A DNA stretch of 64,000 nt, taken from Bin87 sp965261195. Lineage in GTDB: Bacteria > Chloroflexota > Dehalococcoidia > Lucifugimonadales > UBA3495. Both the position numbers and the translations under genes were made by a program. The notes below the pieces were generated by a model. It searched no databases and was not told the origin of the DNA. It was given only the letters and a program-made list of their open reading frames with translations. Shown here piece after piece: positions 41,844 through 50,787 of the stretch. The DNA is taken from the NCBI GenBank assembly GCA_965261195.1, contig OZ253455.1, forward strand, positions 2,976,001 through 3,040,000. Reading direction: 5' to 3'. Each line of letters begins with the position of its first letter. Position 1 is the stretch's first letter.

Positions 41844-42233
41844 CTACGCCGGCCGCTGGATAATCTCCAGGCTGACCTTATCGGGAGCCTCCACAAACAT
41901 GACCTGGCTGCCTGATGGCATGGTCCAGGGTTCGCAGATGATGTTGGCGCCGGTGGACTGGAACTGCTTGAAGGCGGCCTGAATGTCGTCGGTCTGGAAG
42001 CCGAAATGGTCCAGGCCGAAGCGAGGGTCTGTGGAGCCGGGCACCGCGTTTTCCCCTTCGGCCTCCCCGGACACCGTCAGCAGCGGCTGGCCGTTCAGCT
42101 CCAGAGTATGCGACACCGTCGTTGACAATGGGCGCGTGGAGGCAATTACCGCGCCAAAATTCTCCACGTAGAACTTGGCGGCGTTGTCCGGGTCTTCACT
42201 CCGCAGATGCAGATGGTTGCAAACGAATCCCAT
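41844..42233 (-). CDS. VOC family protein
   Basis: 129 residues, preceded by GGAGGA. MGFVCNHLHLRSEDPDNAAK, FYVENFGAVIASTRP, RFGLDHFGFQTDDIQAAFKQ, and SQVMFVEAPDKVSLEIIQRP give one VOC unit with His ligands in NHLHL and LDHFGF and Glu in SLEII. Lactoylglutathione lyase-like fold, but the substrate cannot be read. Upstream on the same strand is a PEP-mutase family gene, after an intervening repeat. Confidence 0.88.
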   Translation of the reverse strand: MGFVCNHLHLRSEDPDNAAKFYVENFGAVIASTRPLSTTVSHTLELNGQPLLTVSGEAEGENAVPGSTDPRFGLDHFGFQTDDIQAAFKQFQSTGANIICEPWTMPSGSQVMFVEAPDKVSLEIIQRPA

Positions 42234-42274
42234 GATATTTCCTCCGTAATAGTCGTGTTTTGAAAGATTTACCT

Positions 42275-42300
42275 GTCATTCCCGCGCAAGCGGGAATCCC
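42275..42300. repeat. ATTCCCGC hairpin repeat
   Basis: ATTCCCGC-gcaa-GCGGGAAT, an 8-bp perfect stem (42278-42297) inside GTCATTCCCGCGCAAGCGGG, a widespread type of intergenic repeat. Confidence 0.7.
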
Positions 42301-42317
42301 GGACGTCTGCCGTCAGG

Positions 42318-43172
42318 TTAACGCAGGTAGTCGGCAATCTGGCTGTCGTAGTCAGCTTTGCGCGTTACCTGGGCAATCAACTCCGGCGACGCCAGCTGAT
42401 CCCGCAGGTCGCCGGGAGCCACGCCGTCGCGCAGCGCTTTCAGCGTGTCGTAGACGGCTTTGATCGCCGCCTGGAAGGGCAGATGTCCTTGCAGCGCAAC
42501 GCGTACTCCGTTCTGCCCCAACCATTCCTTGTCGGATAGTTCGCCGCCGACTCCGCCCAGCAGCAGCGGGACATTCAGCTCGGCGTTCACCGCCGCCACT
42601 TCCTCTTTGGTGCCGGCGCCGGCCAGAAAAATGGCATCCACTCCGGCGGCCTCATAAGCCTTGACCCGCCGGATACACTCATCCAGGCCATCCCGCAGGC
42701 TGCTGGTGCGCCCGGCCACCACCAGGTTGGTATCGGTGCGCCCTGACAGCGCTGCCTTCATCTTGCCCACGCCCTCTTCCAGCGAGATGAACCCGCCGTC
42801 GCCGCCAAAAACCATCGGCAGCGCCGTATCCTCGATGGTCAGCGCGGCCACGCCAGCGGCTTCCAGCTCTTCCACGGTCCGCTTCACGTTGAGGGCGTTG
42901 CCGTAGCCGTGGTCGGCATCAACCATCAGGCTGAGTTCGCCGGCGCGGCAGATGCGGTAAATCTGCTCGGCAAACTCGCTCAGTGTCAGCACCACGTAGT
43001 CCGGCGCGCCGAGCACGGTGCCGCTGGCGATGGAGCCGGCGAACATACCAACCTCAAAGCCCAGATCCTCAGCGATGCGCGCCGAAATGGGGTCAAAAAC
43101 TGAGCCCGGATGCACGCAGACGTCGCCCGCCAAAACGGCTCGGTAATTCTCCCGTCGATTCTTGTAATCCAT
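42318..43172 (-). CDS. isocitrate lyase/PEP mutase superfamily protein (oxaloacetate decarboxylase-like)
   Basis: 284 residues from the ATG at 43172; a TTG two codons earlier is possible. GDVCVHPGSVFDPISARIAE, FEVGMFAGSIASGTVLGAPD, VDADHGYGNALNVKRTVEEL, LTIEDTALPMVFGG, and VVAGRTSSLRDGLDECIRRV follow the family. The D-A-D-H-G-YG metal site and absence of the isocitrate-lyase KKCGH loop point to the oxaloacetate decarboxylase (PA4872-like) branch, which decarboxylates 3-oxoacids. AGGAG lies upstream. Confidence 0.87.
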   Translation of the reverse strand: MDYKNRRENYRAVLAGDVCVHPGSVFDPISARIAEDLGFEVGMFAGSIASGTVLGAPDYVVLTLSEFAEQIYRICRAGELSLMVDADHGYGNALNVKRTVEELEAAGVAALTIEDTALPMVFGGDGGFISLEEGVGKMKAALSGRTDTNLVVAGRTSSLRDGLDECIRRVKAYEAAGVDAIFLAGAGTKEEVAAVNAELNVPLLLGGVGGELSDKEWLGQNGVRVALQGHLPFQAAIKAVYDTLKALRDGVAPGDLRDQLASPELIAQVTRKADYDSQIADYLR

Positions 43173-43286
43173 ATCCAATTAGCTCCTTTATCCAATATCC
43201 AAAACGCCTTGCGTTGGCAGTATGCTAAATCTGCTCGCCTGTATTCTAACCGTTTTACCCCCTCACGCAACCCGGAGAGCACAACC

Positions 43287-44135
43287 ATGACCACCATCAT
43301 CGGCGTTGACTACAGCGGCGCCCGAAACGAGACTAAAACCGACACTTGGGTCGCTCAAGCTCGCCTGGATTCCTCCGGAGTATTGCGATTCAACAGCGTC
43401 CAGCCTGCCCTTCGCAATGACCTCTACAAACTGCTTGCCTCCGTCCCAACCCCCGCGTTCGTCGCTATGGACTTTCCTTTCGGCGTCCCTTCTGAATTTG
43501 CCGCACACATCGCGCTGCCACATTCCGCTCTTGATATGCCTGGGCTTTGGGACGCTGTTGCTGCCATGGGGAGTATCGAAGATTTCGTTAACGCTCGGAA
43601 TAACTTCGTCGCCGTCCACGGTGAGCCTAAACGTGCCGGCGACCTCAAATATCATCCCGAAAGCAAGTCACCTCTGCACCGCGTCCAACCTGATATGGTA
43701 CCCATGACCTACCACGGCATCCAGATGCTTCAGCACCTGCATATGGACATTCCCAATCGCTGGTTGGTGCCGCCGCTAGAATCGGCGGTAACGCCTGCCG
43801 ACGCGGTTACGCTACTGGAGCTGATGCCGGGCGCGTTTCTAAAATCTATCAGCCTACGCAACACATCCTACAAGAGTGGACGGCGCTACCTAGAGCACCG
43901 TACCACTATCCTCAACGGCCTGTCCGACAAATCCGGAATCCCGTTGCCCAACCTGGAATCCGTCCGCATGGCCTGCCGCGCCAACGATGACTGCCTGGAC
44001 GCGGTGGTCGCCGCCGTGGGAGCGGCCGCCTGGGCACTATACCCCTCCCGGTTCCGCCACCCCACCGCCGATGAACTGGCCAACGCACGCCTCGAAGGCT
44101 GGATTTACGTTCCCAAGAAACTCCCCTCTGCGTAA
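43287..44135 (+). CDS. DUF429 domain protein
   Basis: 282 residues from ATG 43287, with CGGAGAGC upstream. IIGVDYSGARNETKTDTWVA at 3-22 is the DUF429 ribonuclease-H-like opening (GxDxS); FVAMDFPFGVPSEFA, LMPGAFLKSIS and NDDCLDAVVAAVGAAAWALY give the family's later acidic residues (DDxLDA). An RNase-H-fold protein of unknown role. It is preceded by a PEP-mutase-type gene in divergent orientation. Confidence 0.82.
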   Translation: MTTIIGVDYSGARNETKTDTWVAQARLDSSGVLRFNSVQPALRNDLYKLLASVPTPAFVAMDFPFGVPSEFAAHIALPHSALDMPGLWDAVAAMGSIEDFVNARNNFVAVHGEPKRAGDLKYHPESKSPLHRVQPDMVPMTYHGIQMLQHLHMDIPNRWLVPPLESAVTPADAVTLLELMPGAFLKSISLRNTSYKSGRRYLEHRTTILNGLSDKSGIPLPNLESVRMACRANDDCLDAVVAAVGAAAWALYPSRFRHPTADELANARLEGWIYVPKKLPSA

Positions 44136-44246
44136 TCTCCGCGCCCTCTGTGTTTATTGCCCGCCCCTCCCCAGGCTTGCCCCACACCCCCGCCGGCGGT
44201 AAGATGACCCCAGTCCGGGCATACGCCCGAAACCGCAGGTGGGCTA

Positions 44247-44585
44247 ATGGCAATTTTCCGACTTTACGCTGGCGACGACGGCCAATCACATATCGAAGAA
44301 ACCAGCTTGGCAGACCATCCGGAGCTTACCGAAGCTCAGGCGGCCAGTTCAATTTCGTTCCGCGAGTGGCCACCCGGTCACTTTATCGACTGGCATCCGG
44401 CTCCGCGCCGCCAGTACATCATCTCGCTGGGCGGCGAAATTGAGATTGGCCTTGGCGACGGCACCACCGTGCGCTACGGCCCTGGCGATGCTCGCCTGGT
44501 CGAAGACACCTCCGGTCAGGGACACACCACGCGGGTGGTGGGCAACGCGCCCAGCCTCACCGCGGTCATCCCACTGGCTGGCTGA
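44247..44585 (+). CDS. cupin domain protein, copy 1
   Basis: 112 residues. Small single cupin: FRLYAGDDGQSHIEETSL, HPAPRRQYIISLGGEIEI, YGPGDARLVEDTSGQGHTTR. The first motif has PAPRRQYI and the second GDARLVEDTSGQGH, with His and Glu/Gln candidates for a metal site. Shares the YxGDDG(E/Q)SHx(E)xx opening with the two genes that follow. Function unknown. Confidence 0.82.
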   Translation: MAIFRLYAGDDGQSHIEETSLADHPELTEAQAASSISFREWPPGHFIDWHPAPRRQYIISLGGEIEIGLGDGTTVRYGPGDARLVEDTSGQGHTTRVVGNAPSLTAVIPLAG

Positions 44586-44685
44586 GCGAGTCATCTGCAC
44601 AATTTTCAGACACGCTGAATCCATTTACGCAAATTTCACTCTACGCAAATTTCATTGACGCCAATACTGGCAAGGAGGCTATCCT

Positions 44686-45030
44686 ATGGGACAGATTGTA
44701 CGGGTTTACACCGGCAGTGACGACGAAAGCCACTTTGAGAACCTGACCCCCGACCAGTTCGCCGAGATCGCGAACAACGTGGGCCCTGGCGACATTACCC
44801 TGGGCCGCCGCGAATCCCCCAGTTTCTCCGATTACCACAACGCTCCGCGACGGCAATACGTGGTCAACATGAACGGCATCGCCGAGTTTGAAGTCGCCGA
44901 CGGCACCACCGTCCGAATGTTCCCCGGCGATGTCCTGGTTGCCGAAGACCTTACCGGCCACGGCCACATTGCCCGCAGCATCGGCGACGAATTCCGCGTC
45001 TCCCTTGCCGTTCCACTCGCCGAAGCCTAA
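44686..45030 (+). CDS. cupin domain protein, copy 2
   Basis: 114 residues, AAGGAGGC before the ATG. VRVYTGSDDESHFENLTPDQ, FAEIANNVGPGDITLG, YHNAPRRQYVVNMNGIAEFE, GDVLVAEDLTGHGHIARSI. Very similar to copy 3 and more distant from copy 1. The cupin motif His pair (YHNAPRRQ and GHGH) is intact. Probably arose by local duplication. Confidence 0.85.
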   Translation: MGQIVRVYTGSDDESHFENLTPDQFAEIANNVGPGDITLGRRESPSFSDYHNAPRRQYVVNMNGIAEFEVADGTTVRMFPGDVLVAEDLTGHGHIARSIGDEFRVSLAVPLAEA

Positions 45031-45093
45031 CCTACGCCACTGAGAGCAGACCTCCGCTCATCCTGAGCTTGCCGAGGTACTTGACAACCCCAA

Positions 45094-45204
45094 TTCCCTC
45101 TTCCTCTGGGAGAGGGCCGGGGTGAGGGAGAACTCCTCATCCCGCATATCCGGTACATCCATGCAAAACCCGGCCCACCCTCCGGGAGCAGGCTAGGGTG
45201 AAGG
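45094..45204. repeat. CCCTCTCCC repeats, copy 9 and partial copy
   Basis: CCCTCTTCCTCTGGGAGAGGG with the CCGGGGTGAGGGAG tail (45094-45130), and a partial copy CTCCGGGAGCAGGCTAGGGTG (45179-45200) directly before the third cupin. Confidence 0.7.
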
Positions 45205-45209
45205 AAACC

Positions 45210-45542
45210 ATGATTATCCGTATCTACACCGGCGATGACGGCGAATCTCACTTCCAGGACGTAACACCCGATGAATTCGCCGAGATCGTGAATAACGTCG
45301 GACCTGGCGAGATTACCGTTGGCCAGCGCCCGCCCGGATGGTGGCAGGACTATCACACTGCACCGCGTCACCAGTACGTCGTGTTCATGTCCGGCGGCGC
45401 CGAAATAGAGACTGCCGACGGCGCCAAGCGGCAATTCAGCCCCGGAGATGTCCTGGTGGCCGAAGACCTCACCGGTCACGGCCACATCATCCGCAACACC
45501 GGCGAGGAAGCCCGCATATCGCTGGCGGTGCCGCTAAAGTAG
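45210..45542 (+). CDS. cupin domain protein, copy 3
   Basis: 110 residues from ATG 45210; a GTG at 45198 is possible. MIIRIYTGDDGESHFQDVTP, FAEIVNNVGPGEITVG, YHTAPRHQYVVFMSGGAEIE, GDVLVAEDLTGHGHIIRN. Closest to copy 2. The stop lies inside the 3' end of the convergent DUF2851 gene (45534), an 9-base overlap. Confidence 0.85.
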   Translation: MIIRIYTGDDGESHFQDVTPDEFAEIVNNVGPGEITVGQRPPGWWQDYHTAPRHQYVVFMSGGAEIETADGAKRQFSPGDVLVAEDLTGHGHIIRNTGEEARISLAVPLK

Positions 45543-46868
45543 CTGCGGTTTCGATTCCCCGGCCAACAATCGTTGCAGGTGGATCAGCCCCTGCTGGCGA
45601 CGGGCGTTGTTCGCCACACGTTCCCAACCGGGTTCCTGCAACGCGCTGGCCAGCTGCCGTGTGATTTCGTTGTCCGGCAGCGGGCCGAATGCCCGGTAAA
45701 GACTGAGCATACCCTGCGCTCCCACCGGGTCGTCTGACGCCAACCGCCAGGCGTGCAGATAGGGCAGCACGGCGTTAATTGCAATGTCGCGCGCTCTCCC
45801 CGTTCCAATCGGGGCCGGTAGTCCATCACCGCGATTGGCTACCGCCAATGATGCCGTCAGTTGCGGCGGTTTGGCGGCGATGGCAGCCCGGTACAATCCG
45901 GCGGACAATCCTATTTCCAGGAAACGGGCCGCCAGTACGGCCGCTCCGAGCACTCGGCGTCGGGGATGATTGGCGGGTCGTACCCGAAACAATTGCCACC
46001 GGCTGGCCGACAGCGGTGAACCAAACCCCGCCGGAGCTCCCCAGCGCGATGGCCGGCCGTCGTCGGTGGCGAGCCCGGCCCAGCGTAGCATCCATGCCGT
46101 CAGCGCACCGTCCCGTTCCGCGGCCGGCAGGGGTCGCGCGGCGTTGCGCAAGGATGCAATGGGTGCGGTGGCGGCCAATTGCAGCATGGTGTGCTCATTG
46201 TGGCGGTACCCCAACGCCTGGCAAATTGCCTCCCAGAGAATTTGTTCGCCGGACTGGGTTGGCAGCCACGTGCCCAACAACGCGCTGCGTGACAGGAACC
46301 GTTCATCGCCGGCGCGGTTGAGCAGGGCGGCCATCTGCTGAGCCGACGCCGGCTGGCGGTAGCCGTGCTGCGCCAGCAGACGCCACAACTGCGCCCGAGT
46401 CTGGCCGCACGCCAGACCATCTGCTGGCTCCGCGCGGTTTGGCTCTGCGCCAGCGACCAGCGATTGCAAACCGACCACCGGAGGCGCCACGCCGCTGACG
46501 GTAACGGCCGGCACGGCGTCCGTTTCCAGCGCAACGTGCAGGGCCACGCCGTTGTAATTCGGGTCGTTCTGGTGTCGATGCGCCACCCAGTCGCGCTGGC
46601 GCAGGTGAACTTCCACATCGCCCTGCACCAGTCCGGCCCCTTCCACCAATAGCACCGCGTCGCGGAAATCGGGCCCGGCGGTGACTCCCGGCCGGCCGGG
46701 ATACAACACTCTGACGCGCGCGCCCTGGTCGGTACGGAGCTGATGGTTGCGCGACGCGCGACGCTCCCACAGCTTGGCCAACTGACGCTCCGAGATCGGC
46801 GGCAAGTCGCTGGCCCCGGCTGAGTTGTAGTTGGGGTGTGGGGTATCCGCTGCGGATTCATCGGTCAT
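45534..46868 (-). CDS. DUF2851 family protein
   Basis: 444 residues. ISERQLAKLWERRASRNHQL, ARVRVLYPGRPGVTAGPDFR, EVHLRQRDWVAHRHQNDPNY, NGVALHVALETD are the distinctive opening of DUF2851 (GRxGxxAGPDF; GDVEVHxxxxDW). The domain resembles restriction-endonuclease-like folds; no experimental role is known to me. Normal length. Divergent from the MBL gene, convergent with the cupins. Confidence 0.88.
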   Translation of the reverse strand: MTDESAADTPHPNYNSAGASDLPPISERQLAKLWERRASRNHQLRTDQGARVRVLYPGRPGVTAGPDFRDAVLLVEGAGLVQGDVEVHLRQRDWVAHRHQNDPNYNGVALHVALETDAVPAVTVSGVAPPVVGLQSLVAGAEPNRAEPADGLACGQTRAQLWRLLAQHGYRQPASAQQMAALLNRAGDERFLSRSALLGTWLPTQSGEQILWEAICQALGYRHNEHTMLQLAATAPIASLRNAARPLPAAERDGALTAWMLRWAGLATDDGRPSRWGAPAGFGSPLSASRWQLFRVRPANHPRRRVLGAAVLAARFLEIGLSAGLYRAAIAAKPPQLTASLAVANRGDGLPAPIGTGRARDIAINAVLPYLHAWRLASDDPVGAQGMLSLYRAFGPLPDNEITRQLASALQEPGWERVANNARRQQGLIHLQRLLAGESKPQLL

Positions 46869-46998
46869 CAGGTATCACCGGTTTCTACGTGTAACATCCG
46901 CGCGGTTCGGGCGTCTATGGGCTGATGTCAGCGCCGTCGGGTTGTGGCACAATCAAATTGCCTTGTCTCCGCGTAACGCGCATAACGGTAAACAATCA

Positions 46999-47754
46999 AT
47001 GCCAAGCCGACCGATGCCAAGCCGACGCTCCGCTGTTTCGACGGTTTTAACCTACTTTGGACACAGCGCTTTCCGATGGGTAAGTCCCGCCGGAGCGCGG
47101 GTGCTCATCGACCCATACCGCAATCAATACCCCGACCGGTTCTGGTTCGAGCGCGAGTTTCCGGCCGTTGATTGCGACCTGTGCCTGGTTACGCACGCCC
47201 ATTTTGACCACGACGCCGTGCCTGGCCTCGTTGACGATGTGTCAATCTGGCGCATGGCGGGTGAATTGCGCTTCCAGGATGTGCGGATTACCGGCATCGC
47301 CGACATTCATTCGACGCCACGGCTGGAGGCCGCCGGATTTCCCAACGTGATGTACCGCCTCGACATTCACGGTGTGCGGTTCCTGCATATCGGAGACAAC
47401 CGCGCCAACTGGCCGCCGGAGGTTGGCGCCGCCGTCGGTGGCATCGACGTGTTGCTGGTTACCGTCGATGATTCCATCCACCTGCTGACCTACCGCGAGG
47501 TGGACGGGCTGATTGCCCGGCTGCAACCCAGAGTTGTCATCCCCATGCACTACCACAACACCGGCATCACCGCCGACAGCGCCGGCCTGCTGCCCTCCGA
47601 TGGATGGCTGAAATCCCGTTGCGACCTGCCGGTTAAACGCCTGGACGGCAGCGATGCGGTGTTGGACGCGGCCACGCTCCCCCGCTCTACCGAGGTGTGG
47701 GTGTTGGAACCCTCGCCCGAATCCCTGGCGGCTCCGCAATCGGAACGGTGGTGA
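46999..47754 (+). CDS. MBL-fold metallo-hydrolase (UPF0173-like)
   Basis: 251 residues from ATG 46999; a second ATG 15 bases later is equally possible. TYFGHSAFRWVSPAGARVLI, the metal motif VTHAHFDHDAVPG, HIGDNRANWPPEVG, IDVLLVTVDDSIHLLT, and VIPMHYHNTG give the UPF0173-type beta-lactamase fold with HxHxDH, Asp and His ligands. A hydrolase of unknown substrate. The start lies about 130 bases from the divergent DUF2851 start. Confidence 0.88.
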   Translation: MPSRPMPSRRSAVSTVLTYFGHSAFRWVSPAGARVLIDPYRNQYPDRFWFEREFPAVDCDLCLVTHAHFDHDAVPGLVDDVSIWRMAGELRFQDVRITGIADIHSTPRLEAAGFPNVMYRLDIHGVRFLHIGDNRANWPPEVGAAVGGIDVLLVTVDDSIHLLTYREVDGLIARLQPRVVIPMHYHNTGITADSAGLLPSDGWLKSRCDLPVKRLDGSDAVLDAATLPRSTEVWVLEPSPESLAAPQSERW

Positions 47755-47858
47755 TGCCCGTGCTGCCGTTGGCAGTAGCATTGGGAACCGGTCATTTGAG
47801 ATAAGCGCAGCGATGTGCAGGCGAGGCCGTGCCCGCTCACGAGTACCCACTATAATCT

Positions 47859-48031
47859 GTCATTGCGAGCGCAGCGTGGCAATCTCGTCGCCGCAGCAAT
47901 GATGGTTCACCGACGTGTGCTCAACCTCAGCGAGATTGCCACGTCGCTGCGCTCGCAATGACAAGTGGTGGTGGGCGCTCCTCGCGATGACAGCAGGTTG
48001 GTTTGGTTTGACAAGGTGGGTACGGGCGCGG
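47859..48031. mobile_element. MITE-like element copy 1 with flanking conserved tail
   Basis: Terminal arm TGTCATTGCGAGCGCAGCG at 47859 and inverted arm ending CTCGCAATGACA at 47962 enclose an interior containing GACGTGTGCTCAACCTCAG. A further 70 bases (AAGTGGTGGTGGGCGCTCCT to GTGGGTACG) are shared with the copy at 63150. No transposase. The gap 47755-48161 holds nothing else I can support. Confidence 0.75.
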
Positions 48032-48161
48032 CCGTGCCCGTGCTTGCCGATTGCTTTGTCCCGGCGTAGAATGGCTCCATTGATAGCGGCCCTCGGTTTG
48101 CGCTGGCATCCGGCGGCAATGGCGTTTGATAAACTAAACCTGCGATTGAGGTGAACCGGTC

Positions 48162-49376
48162 ATGGCAGAAGCGAAAGGCCCCCTGGATGGAATACGCGTA
48201 ATCGACTTGGGTCGGCACCAGGCCGGTCCCCGTTGCGCGCAAGTGTTGGCCCGATTGGGTGCGGAAGTCATCAAGGTTGAGCGGCTGGGCGGAGAAGAAA
48301 CCCGCTACCACGCTCCCTGGGTGCGCAAGCAGTCCGCGTACTGGGTGCAGTACAACAGCGGCAAGAAGAGCCTCAGCATCGACCTGCGCAAGGATCAGGG
48401 TAAAGAGGTCCTTACCAAGCTGGTGAAGGTCTCCGATGTGCTGTTGCAGAATTTCCGACCCGGCACCATCGACACCATGGGGTTCGGGTATGACGTTCTC
48501 TACGAACTGAACCCGCGCATCATCATGGTCAACGTGTCCGCCTATGGTCAGTTCGGGCCTTATAGCGACCAGATTGGCTACGACCCCATCGGCCAAACCA
48601 TGTCCGGCATCGCGATGGTTACGGGTGAAGAGGGTATGCCGCCCATCCGCGCCGGCGTACCCATCATTGACCGCACCACCGCATTGCACGCTGCCATCGG
48701 AACGCTGGCTGCGCTGCACGAGCGCGAGTCGTCGGGCGTTGGGCAGACCATTGATGCCTGTCTGGCCGACACCGGCTACAGCTACACCGAGATTCCCATT
48801 ACTGCCTACCACGGCGCGGGCATCGAGCCCAAGCGCGGTGAGTCGGCAGCCCCGCCGTCGGGCACCTACCCCTGCCAAGACGGCTGGGTGCTCATCTCGG
48901 CAGGCGACCAGCACCACTGGCACCGCGTCTGTAACGCACTGGGCAAGCCGGAATGGCTGGAAGACCCCCGTTTCACCACCCGCCACGAGCGGGGCGCCAA
49001 CGGCGAGGTGGTCAACGAAGCCATGATCGCACTGATGGCCAACTTGACTATGAAGGAAGCCATCGCCCACTTCACCCACCACGACGTGGTAGCGGCCCCG
49101 GTGAACACCATCGCCCAGGCTGCCCAGGATCCGCATCCGTGGGAGCGTCGGGCCATGGTGGAAGTTCCCGACTTCCTGGCGGGCAGCATCGCGGTATCCG
49201 GCGACTTCTGGCACTTCAGCCGCACTCCGGCGGTAATCGGTTCAACCCCGCAGGTTGGCGAGCACAACGAAGACGTCCTGACCGGACTCCTCGGCTACAG
49301 TGAAGACGAAGTGCAGTCGATGTATGAAGCCAACGTGATCGGCACCTTCCATCACTACGACGAAGTTCCTGGCTAA
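48162..49376 (+). CDS. CaiB/BaiF family (class III) CoA-transferase
   Basis: 404 residues, standard length. RVIDLGRHQAGPRCAQVLAR, LGAEVIKVERLGGEE, NSGKKSLSIDLRKDQGKEVL, NFRPGTIDTMGFGYDVL, NPRIIMVNVSAYGQFGPYSD and the catalytic-Asp region AGVPIIDRTTALHAAIGTLA are clear. These enzymes move CoA between carboxylic acids. It heads a run with the thiolase-like/DUF35 pair, separated by a terminator-like hairpin. GAGGTG precedes the ATG. Likely part of an acyl-CoA degradation module. Confidence 0.94.
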   Translation: MAEAKGPLDGIRVIDLGRHQAGPRCAQVLARLGAEVIKVERLGGEETRYHAPWVRKQSAYWVQYNSGKKSLSIDLRKDQGKEVLTKLVKVSDVLLQNFRPGTIDTMGFGYDVLYELNPRIIMVNVSAYGQFGPYSDQIGYDPIGQTMSGIAMVTGEEGMPPIRAGVPIIDRTTALHAAIGTLAALHERESSGVGQTIDACLADTGYSYTEIPITAYHGAGIEPKRGESAAPPSGTYPCQDGWVLISAGDQHHWHRVCNALGKPEWLEDPRFTTRHERGANGEVVNEAMIALMANLTMKEAIAHFTHHDVVAAPVNTIAQAAQDPHPWERRAMVEVPDFLAGSIAVSGDFWHFSRTPAVIGSTPQVGEHNEDVLTGLLGYSEDEVQSMYEANVIGTFHHYDEVPG

Positions 49377-49421
49377 CGCCACACCGATTGTTCGTCGGCA
49401 ACCGGGTAACGGGTAACAACG

Positions 49422-49450
49422 AAGGGGCGGGACTAACAACCCGCCCCTTT
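49422..49450 (+). terminator. intrinsic terminator after the CoA-transferase gene
   Basis: AAGGGGCGGG-actaacaa-CCCGCCCCTT-T: a perfect 10-bp stem with a short T end, 45 bases after the stop. Confidence 0.75.
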
Positions 49451-49603
49451 CTGGTTGGCACGGCGAGCGCCCGCGCAGCGTTCGGCTGCCACCCCACACT
49501 ACCCCCGTTTGTGGCATAATGAGCGGCGATTTTCCGGACTTCATTCCAAATCAACACATTCCAAAACAACTGATTCCAAATCAATAATGGAGGTGCACAC
49601 GGC

Positions 49604-50785
49604 ATGGTTGACCTGAGGCGCGCTGCCGCCATCGTAGGCATCCACGAGCACGTGACCCGCTACGCTCCTGACAAGAGCGAGTTGCAAATTCAGGGAGAGA
49701 GCGTCATCAAGGCGCTGGCCGACGCTGGCCTCAAAAAGGACGACGTGGACGGGCTGTTTACCGCGTCCAGCAGTATCCGCAACAGCGGCATGAACCTGGC
49801 TGACTACCTGAATATGTACCCGAAGTACGTCGACAACACCACCGTTGGCGGCGGGTCTTTTGAGTTCCATCTTTCCCACGCGCTTACGGCGATTGCCGCC
49901 GGACGCATCAACGTGGCAATCATCACGTACAGCAGCCTGGCCCGCTCCGGCGGCGTCTCAGTGGGTACGGGCGGCGTTGGTCGCTTCGGCCATCCCATCC
50001 TCGACCCGTCACCCGACAGTTTTGAAGAGCTGTATGGTCTCACCACGGTCGGGCTGTACGCCATGATTGCCCAGCGTCATATGCACCTCTACGACACCAC
50101 CTCCGAGCAACTCGCTGAGGTTTCGGTGGCGATGCGACACCACGCGTCGATGAACCCGGAGGCCCTCTTCCGCGACCCCATCACGGTGCAGGACGTGGTG
50201 AGCTCGCGCGTCATCTCCGACCCGCTGCACCTGATGGACTGCTGCGTCATCACCGACGGCGGCGGTGCGGTGGTGGTGGCCTCTCCTGAGGTGGCCCGCA
50301 ATTGCCGCCAGACCCCCGTATGGGTGCTCGGCGCCGGCGAGGCCATTGCCCACCAGGGCGCCGGCAAGCGCGACCTGATGTATATTGCCGCGCACCAGAG
50401 TTCACCGCGCGCCTTCGAGATGGCCGGCGTTACCCACGACGACATCGATATGGCGATGGTGTACGACTCGTTTACCATCACCGTGGTGGAAACGCTGGAA
50501 GACCTGGGGTTCTGCCAGAAGGGCGAGGGCGGAGCGTTCGTCAGTGATGGCCGGCTCAAAGTGGGCGGCGCGTTGCCCATCAATACCGACGGTGGCGGCC
50601 TGTCATCCAACCATCCCGGTATGCGCGGATTGTTCCTGCTGCTGGAAGCCACTCGCCAGCTCCGTCACGAATTCGACGGCACCGGACGCCAGGTGCCCAA
50701 CTGCCAAATCGCGCTGGCCCACGGCACGGGCGGCGCCCTCGGTTCCCGCCACAGCGGCGGCACCGTCATCCTGGGGAGGGACTAA
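49604..50785 (+). CDS. thiolase-like protein lacking the nucleophilic Cys (SCP-x/Ltp2-type)
   Basis: 393 residues. Thiolase fold: RAAAIVGIHEHVTRYAPDKS, VIKALADAGLKKDDVDGLFT, AIAAGRINVAIITYSS, DDIDMAMVYDSFTITVVETL, and the end ALAHGTGGALGSRHSGG. At the site of the first catalytic Cys it reads GGGSFEFHLSHA, with no Cys. Cys-less thiolase homologues that associate with DUF35 proteins (Ltp2 is the studied case) act as retro-aldolases of acyl-CoA side chains. GGAGGTG precedes the ATG; the DUF35 gene follows after 2 bases. Confidence 0.88.
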   Translation: MVDLRRAAAIVGIHEHVTRYAPDKSELQIQGESVIKALADAGLKKDDVDGLFTASSSIRNSGMNLADYLNMYPKYVDNTTVGGGSFEFHLSHALTAIAAGRINVAIITYSSLARSGGVSVGTGGVGRFGHPILDPSPDSFEELYGLTTVGLYAMIAQRHMHLYDTTSEQLAEVSVAMRHHASMNPEALFRDPITVQDVVSSRVISDPLHLMDCCVITDGGGAVVVASPEVARNCRQTPVWVLGAGEAIAHQGAGKRDLMYIAAHQSSPRAFEMAGVTHDDIDMAMVYDSFTITVVETLEDLGFCQKGEGGAFVSDGRLKVGGALPINTDGGGLSSNHPGMRGLFLLLEATRQLRHEFDGTGRQVPNCQIALAHGTGGALGSRHSGGTVILGRD

Positions 50786-50787
50786 CC

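Noticed and set aside
47907..49214. 435-codon minus-strand open frame
   Set aside because: Shadow of the CaiB/BaiF gene, and its end is made of the MITE-like repeat sequence.
49422..49450. Riboswitch-like hairpin ahead of the thiolase-like gene
   Set aside because: The simple symmetrical stem with a T end just after the CoA-transferase stop fits a terminator.
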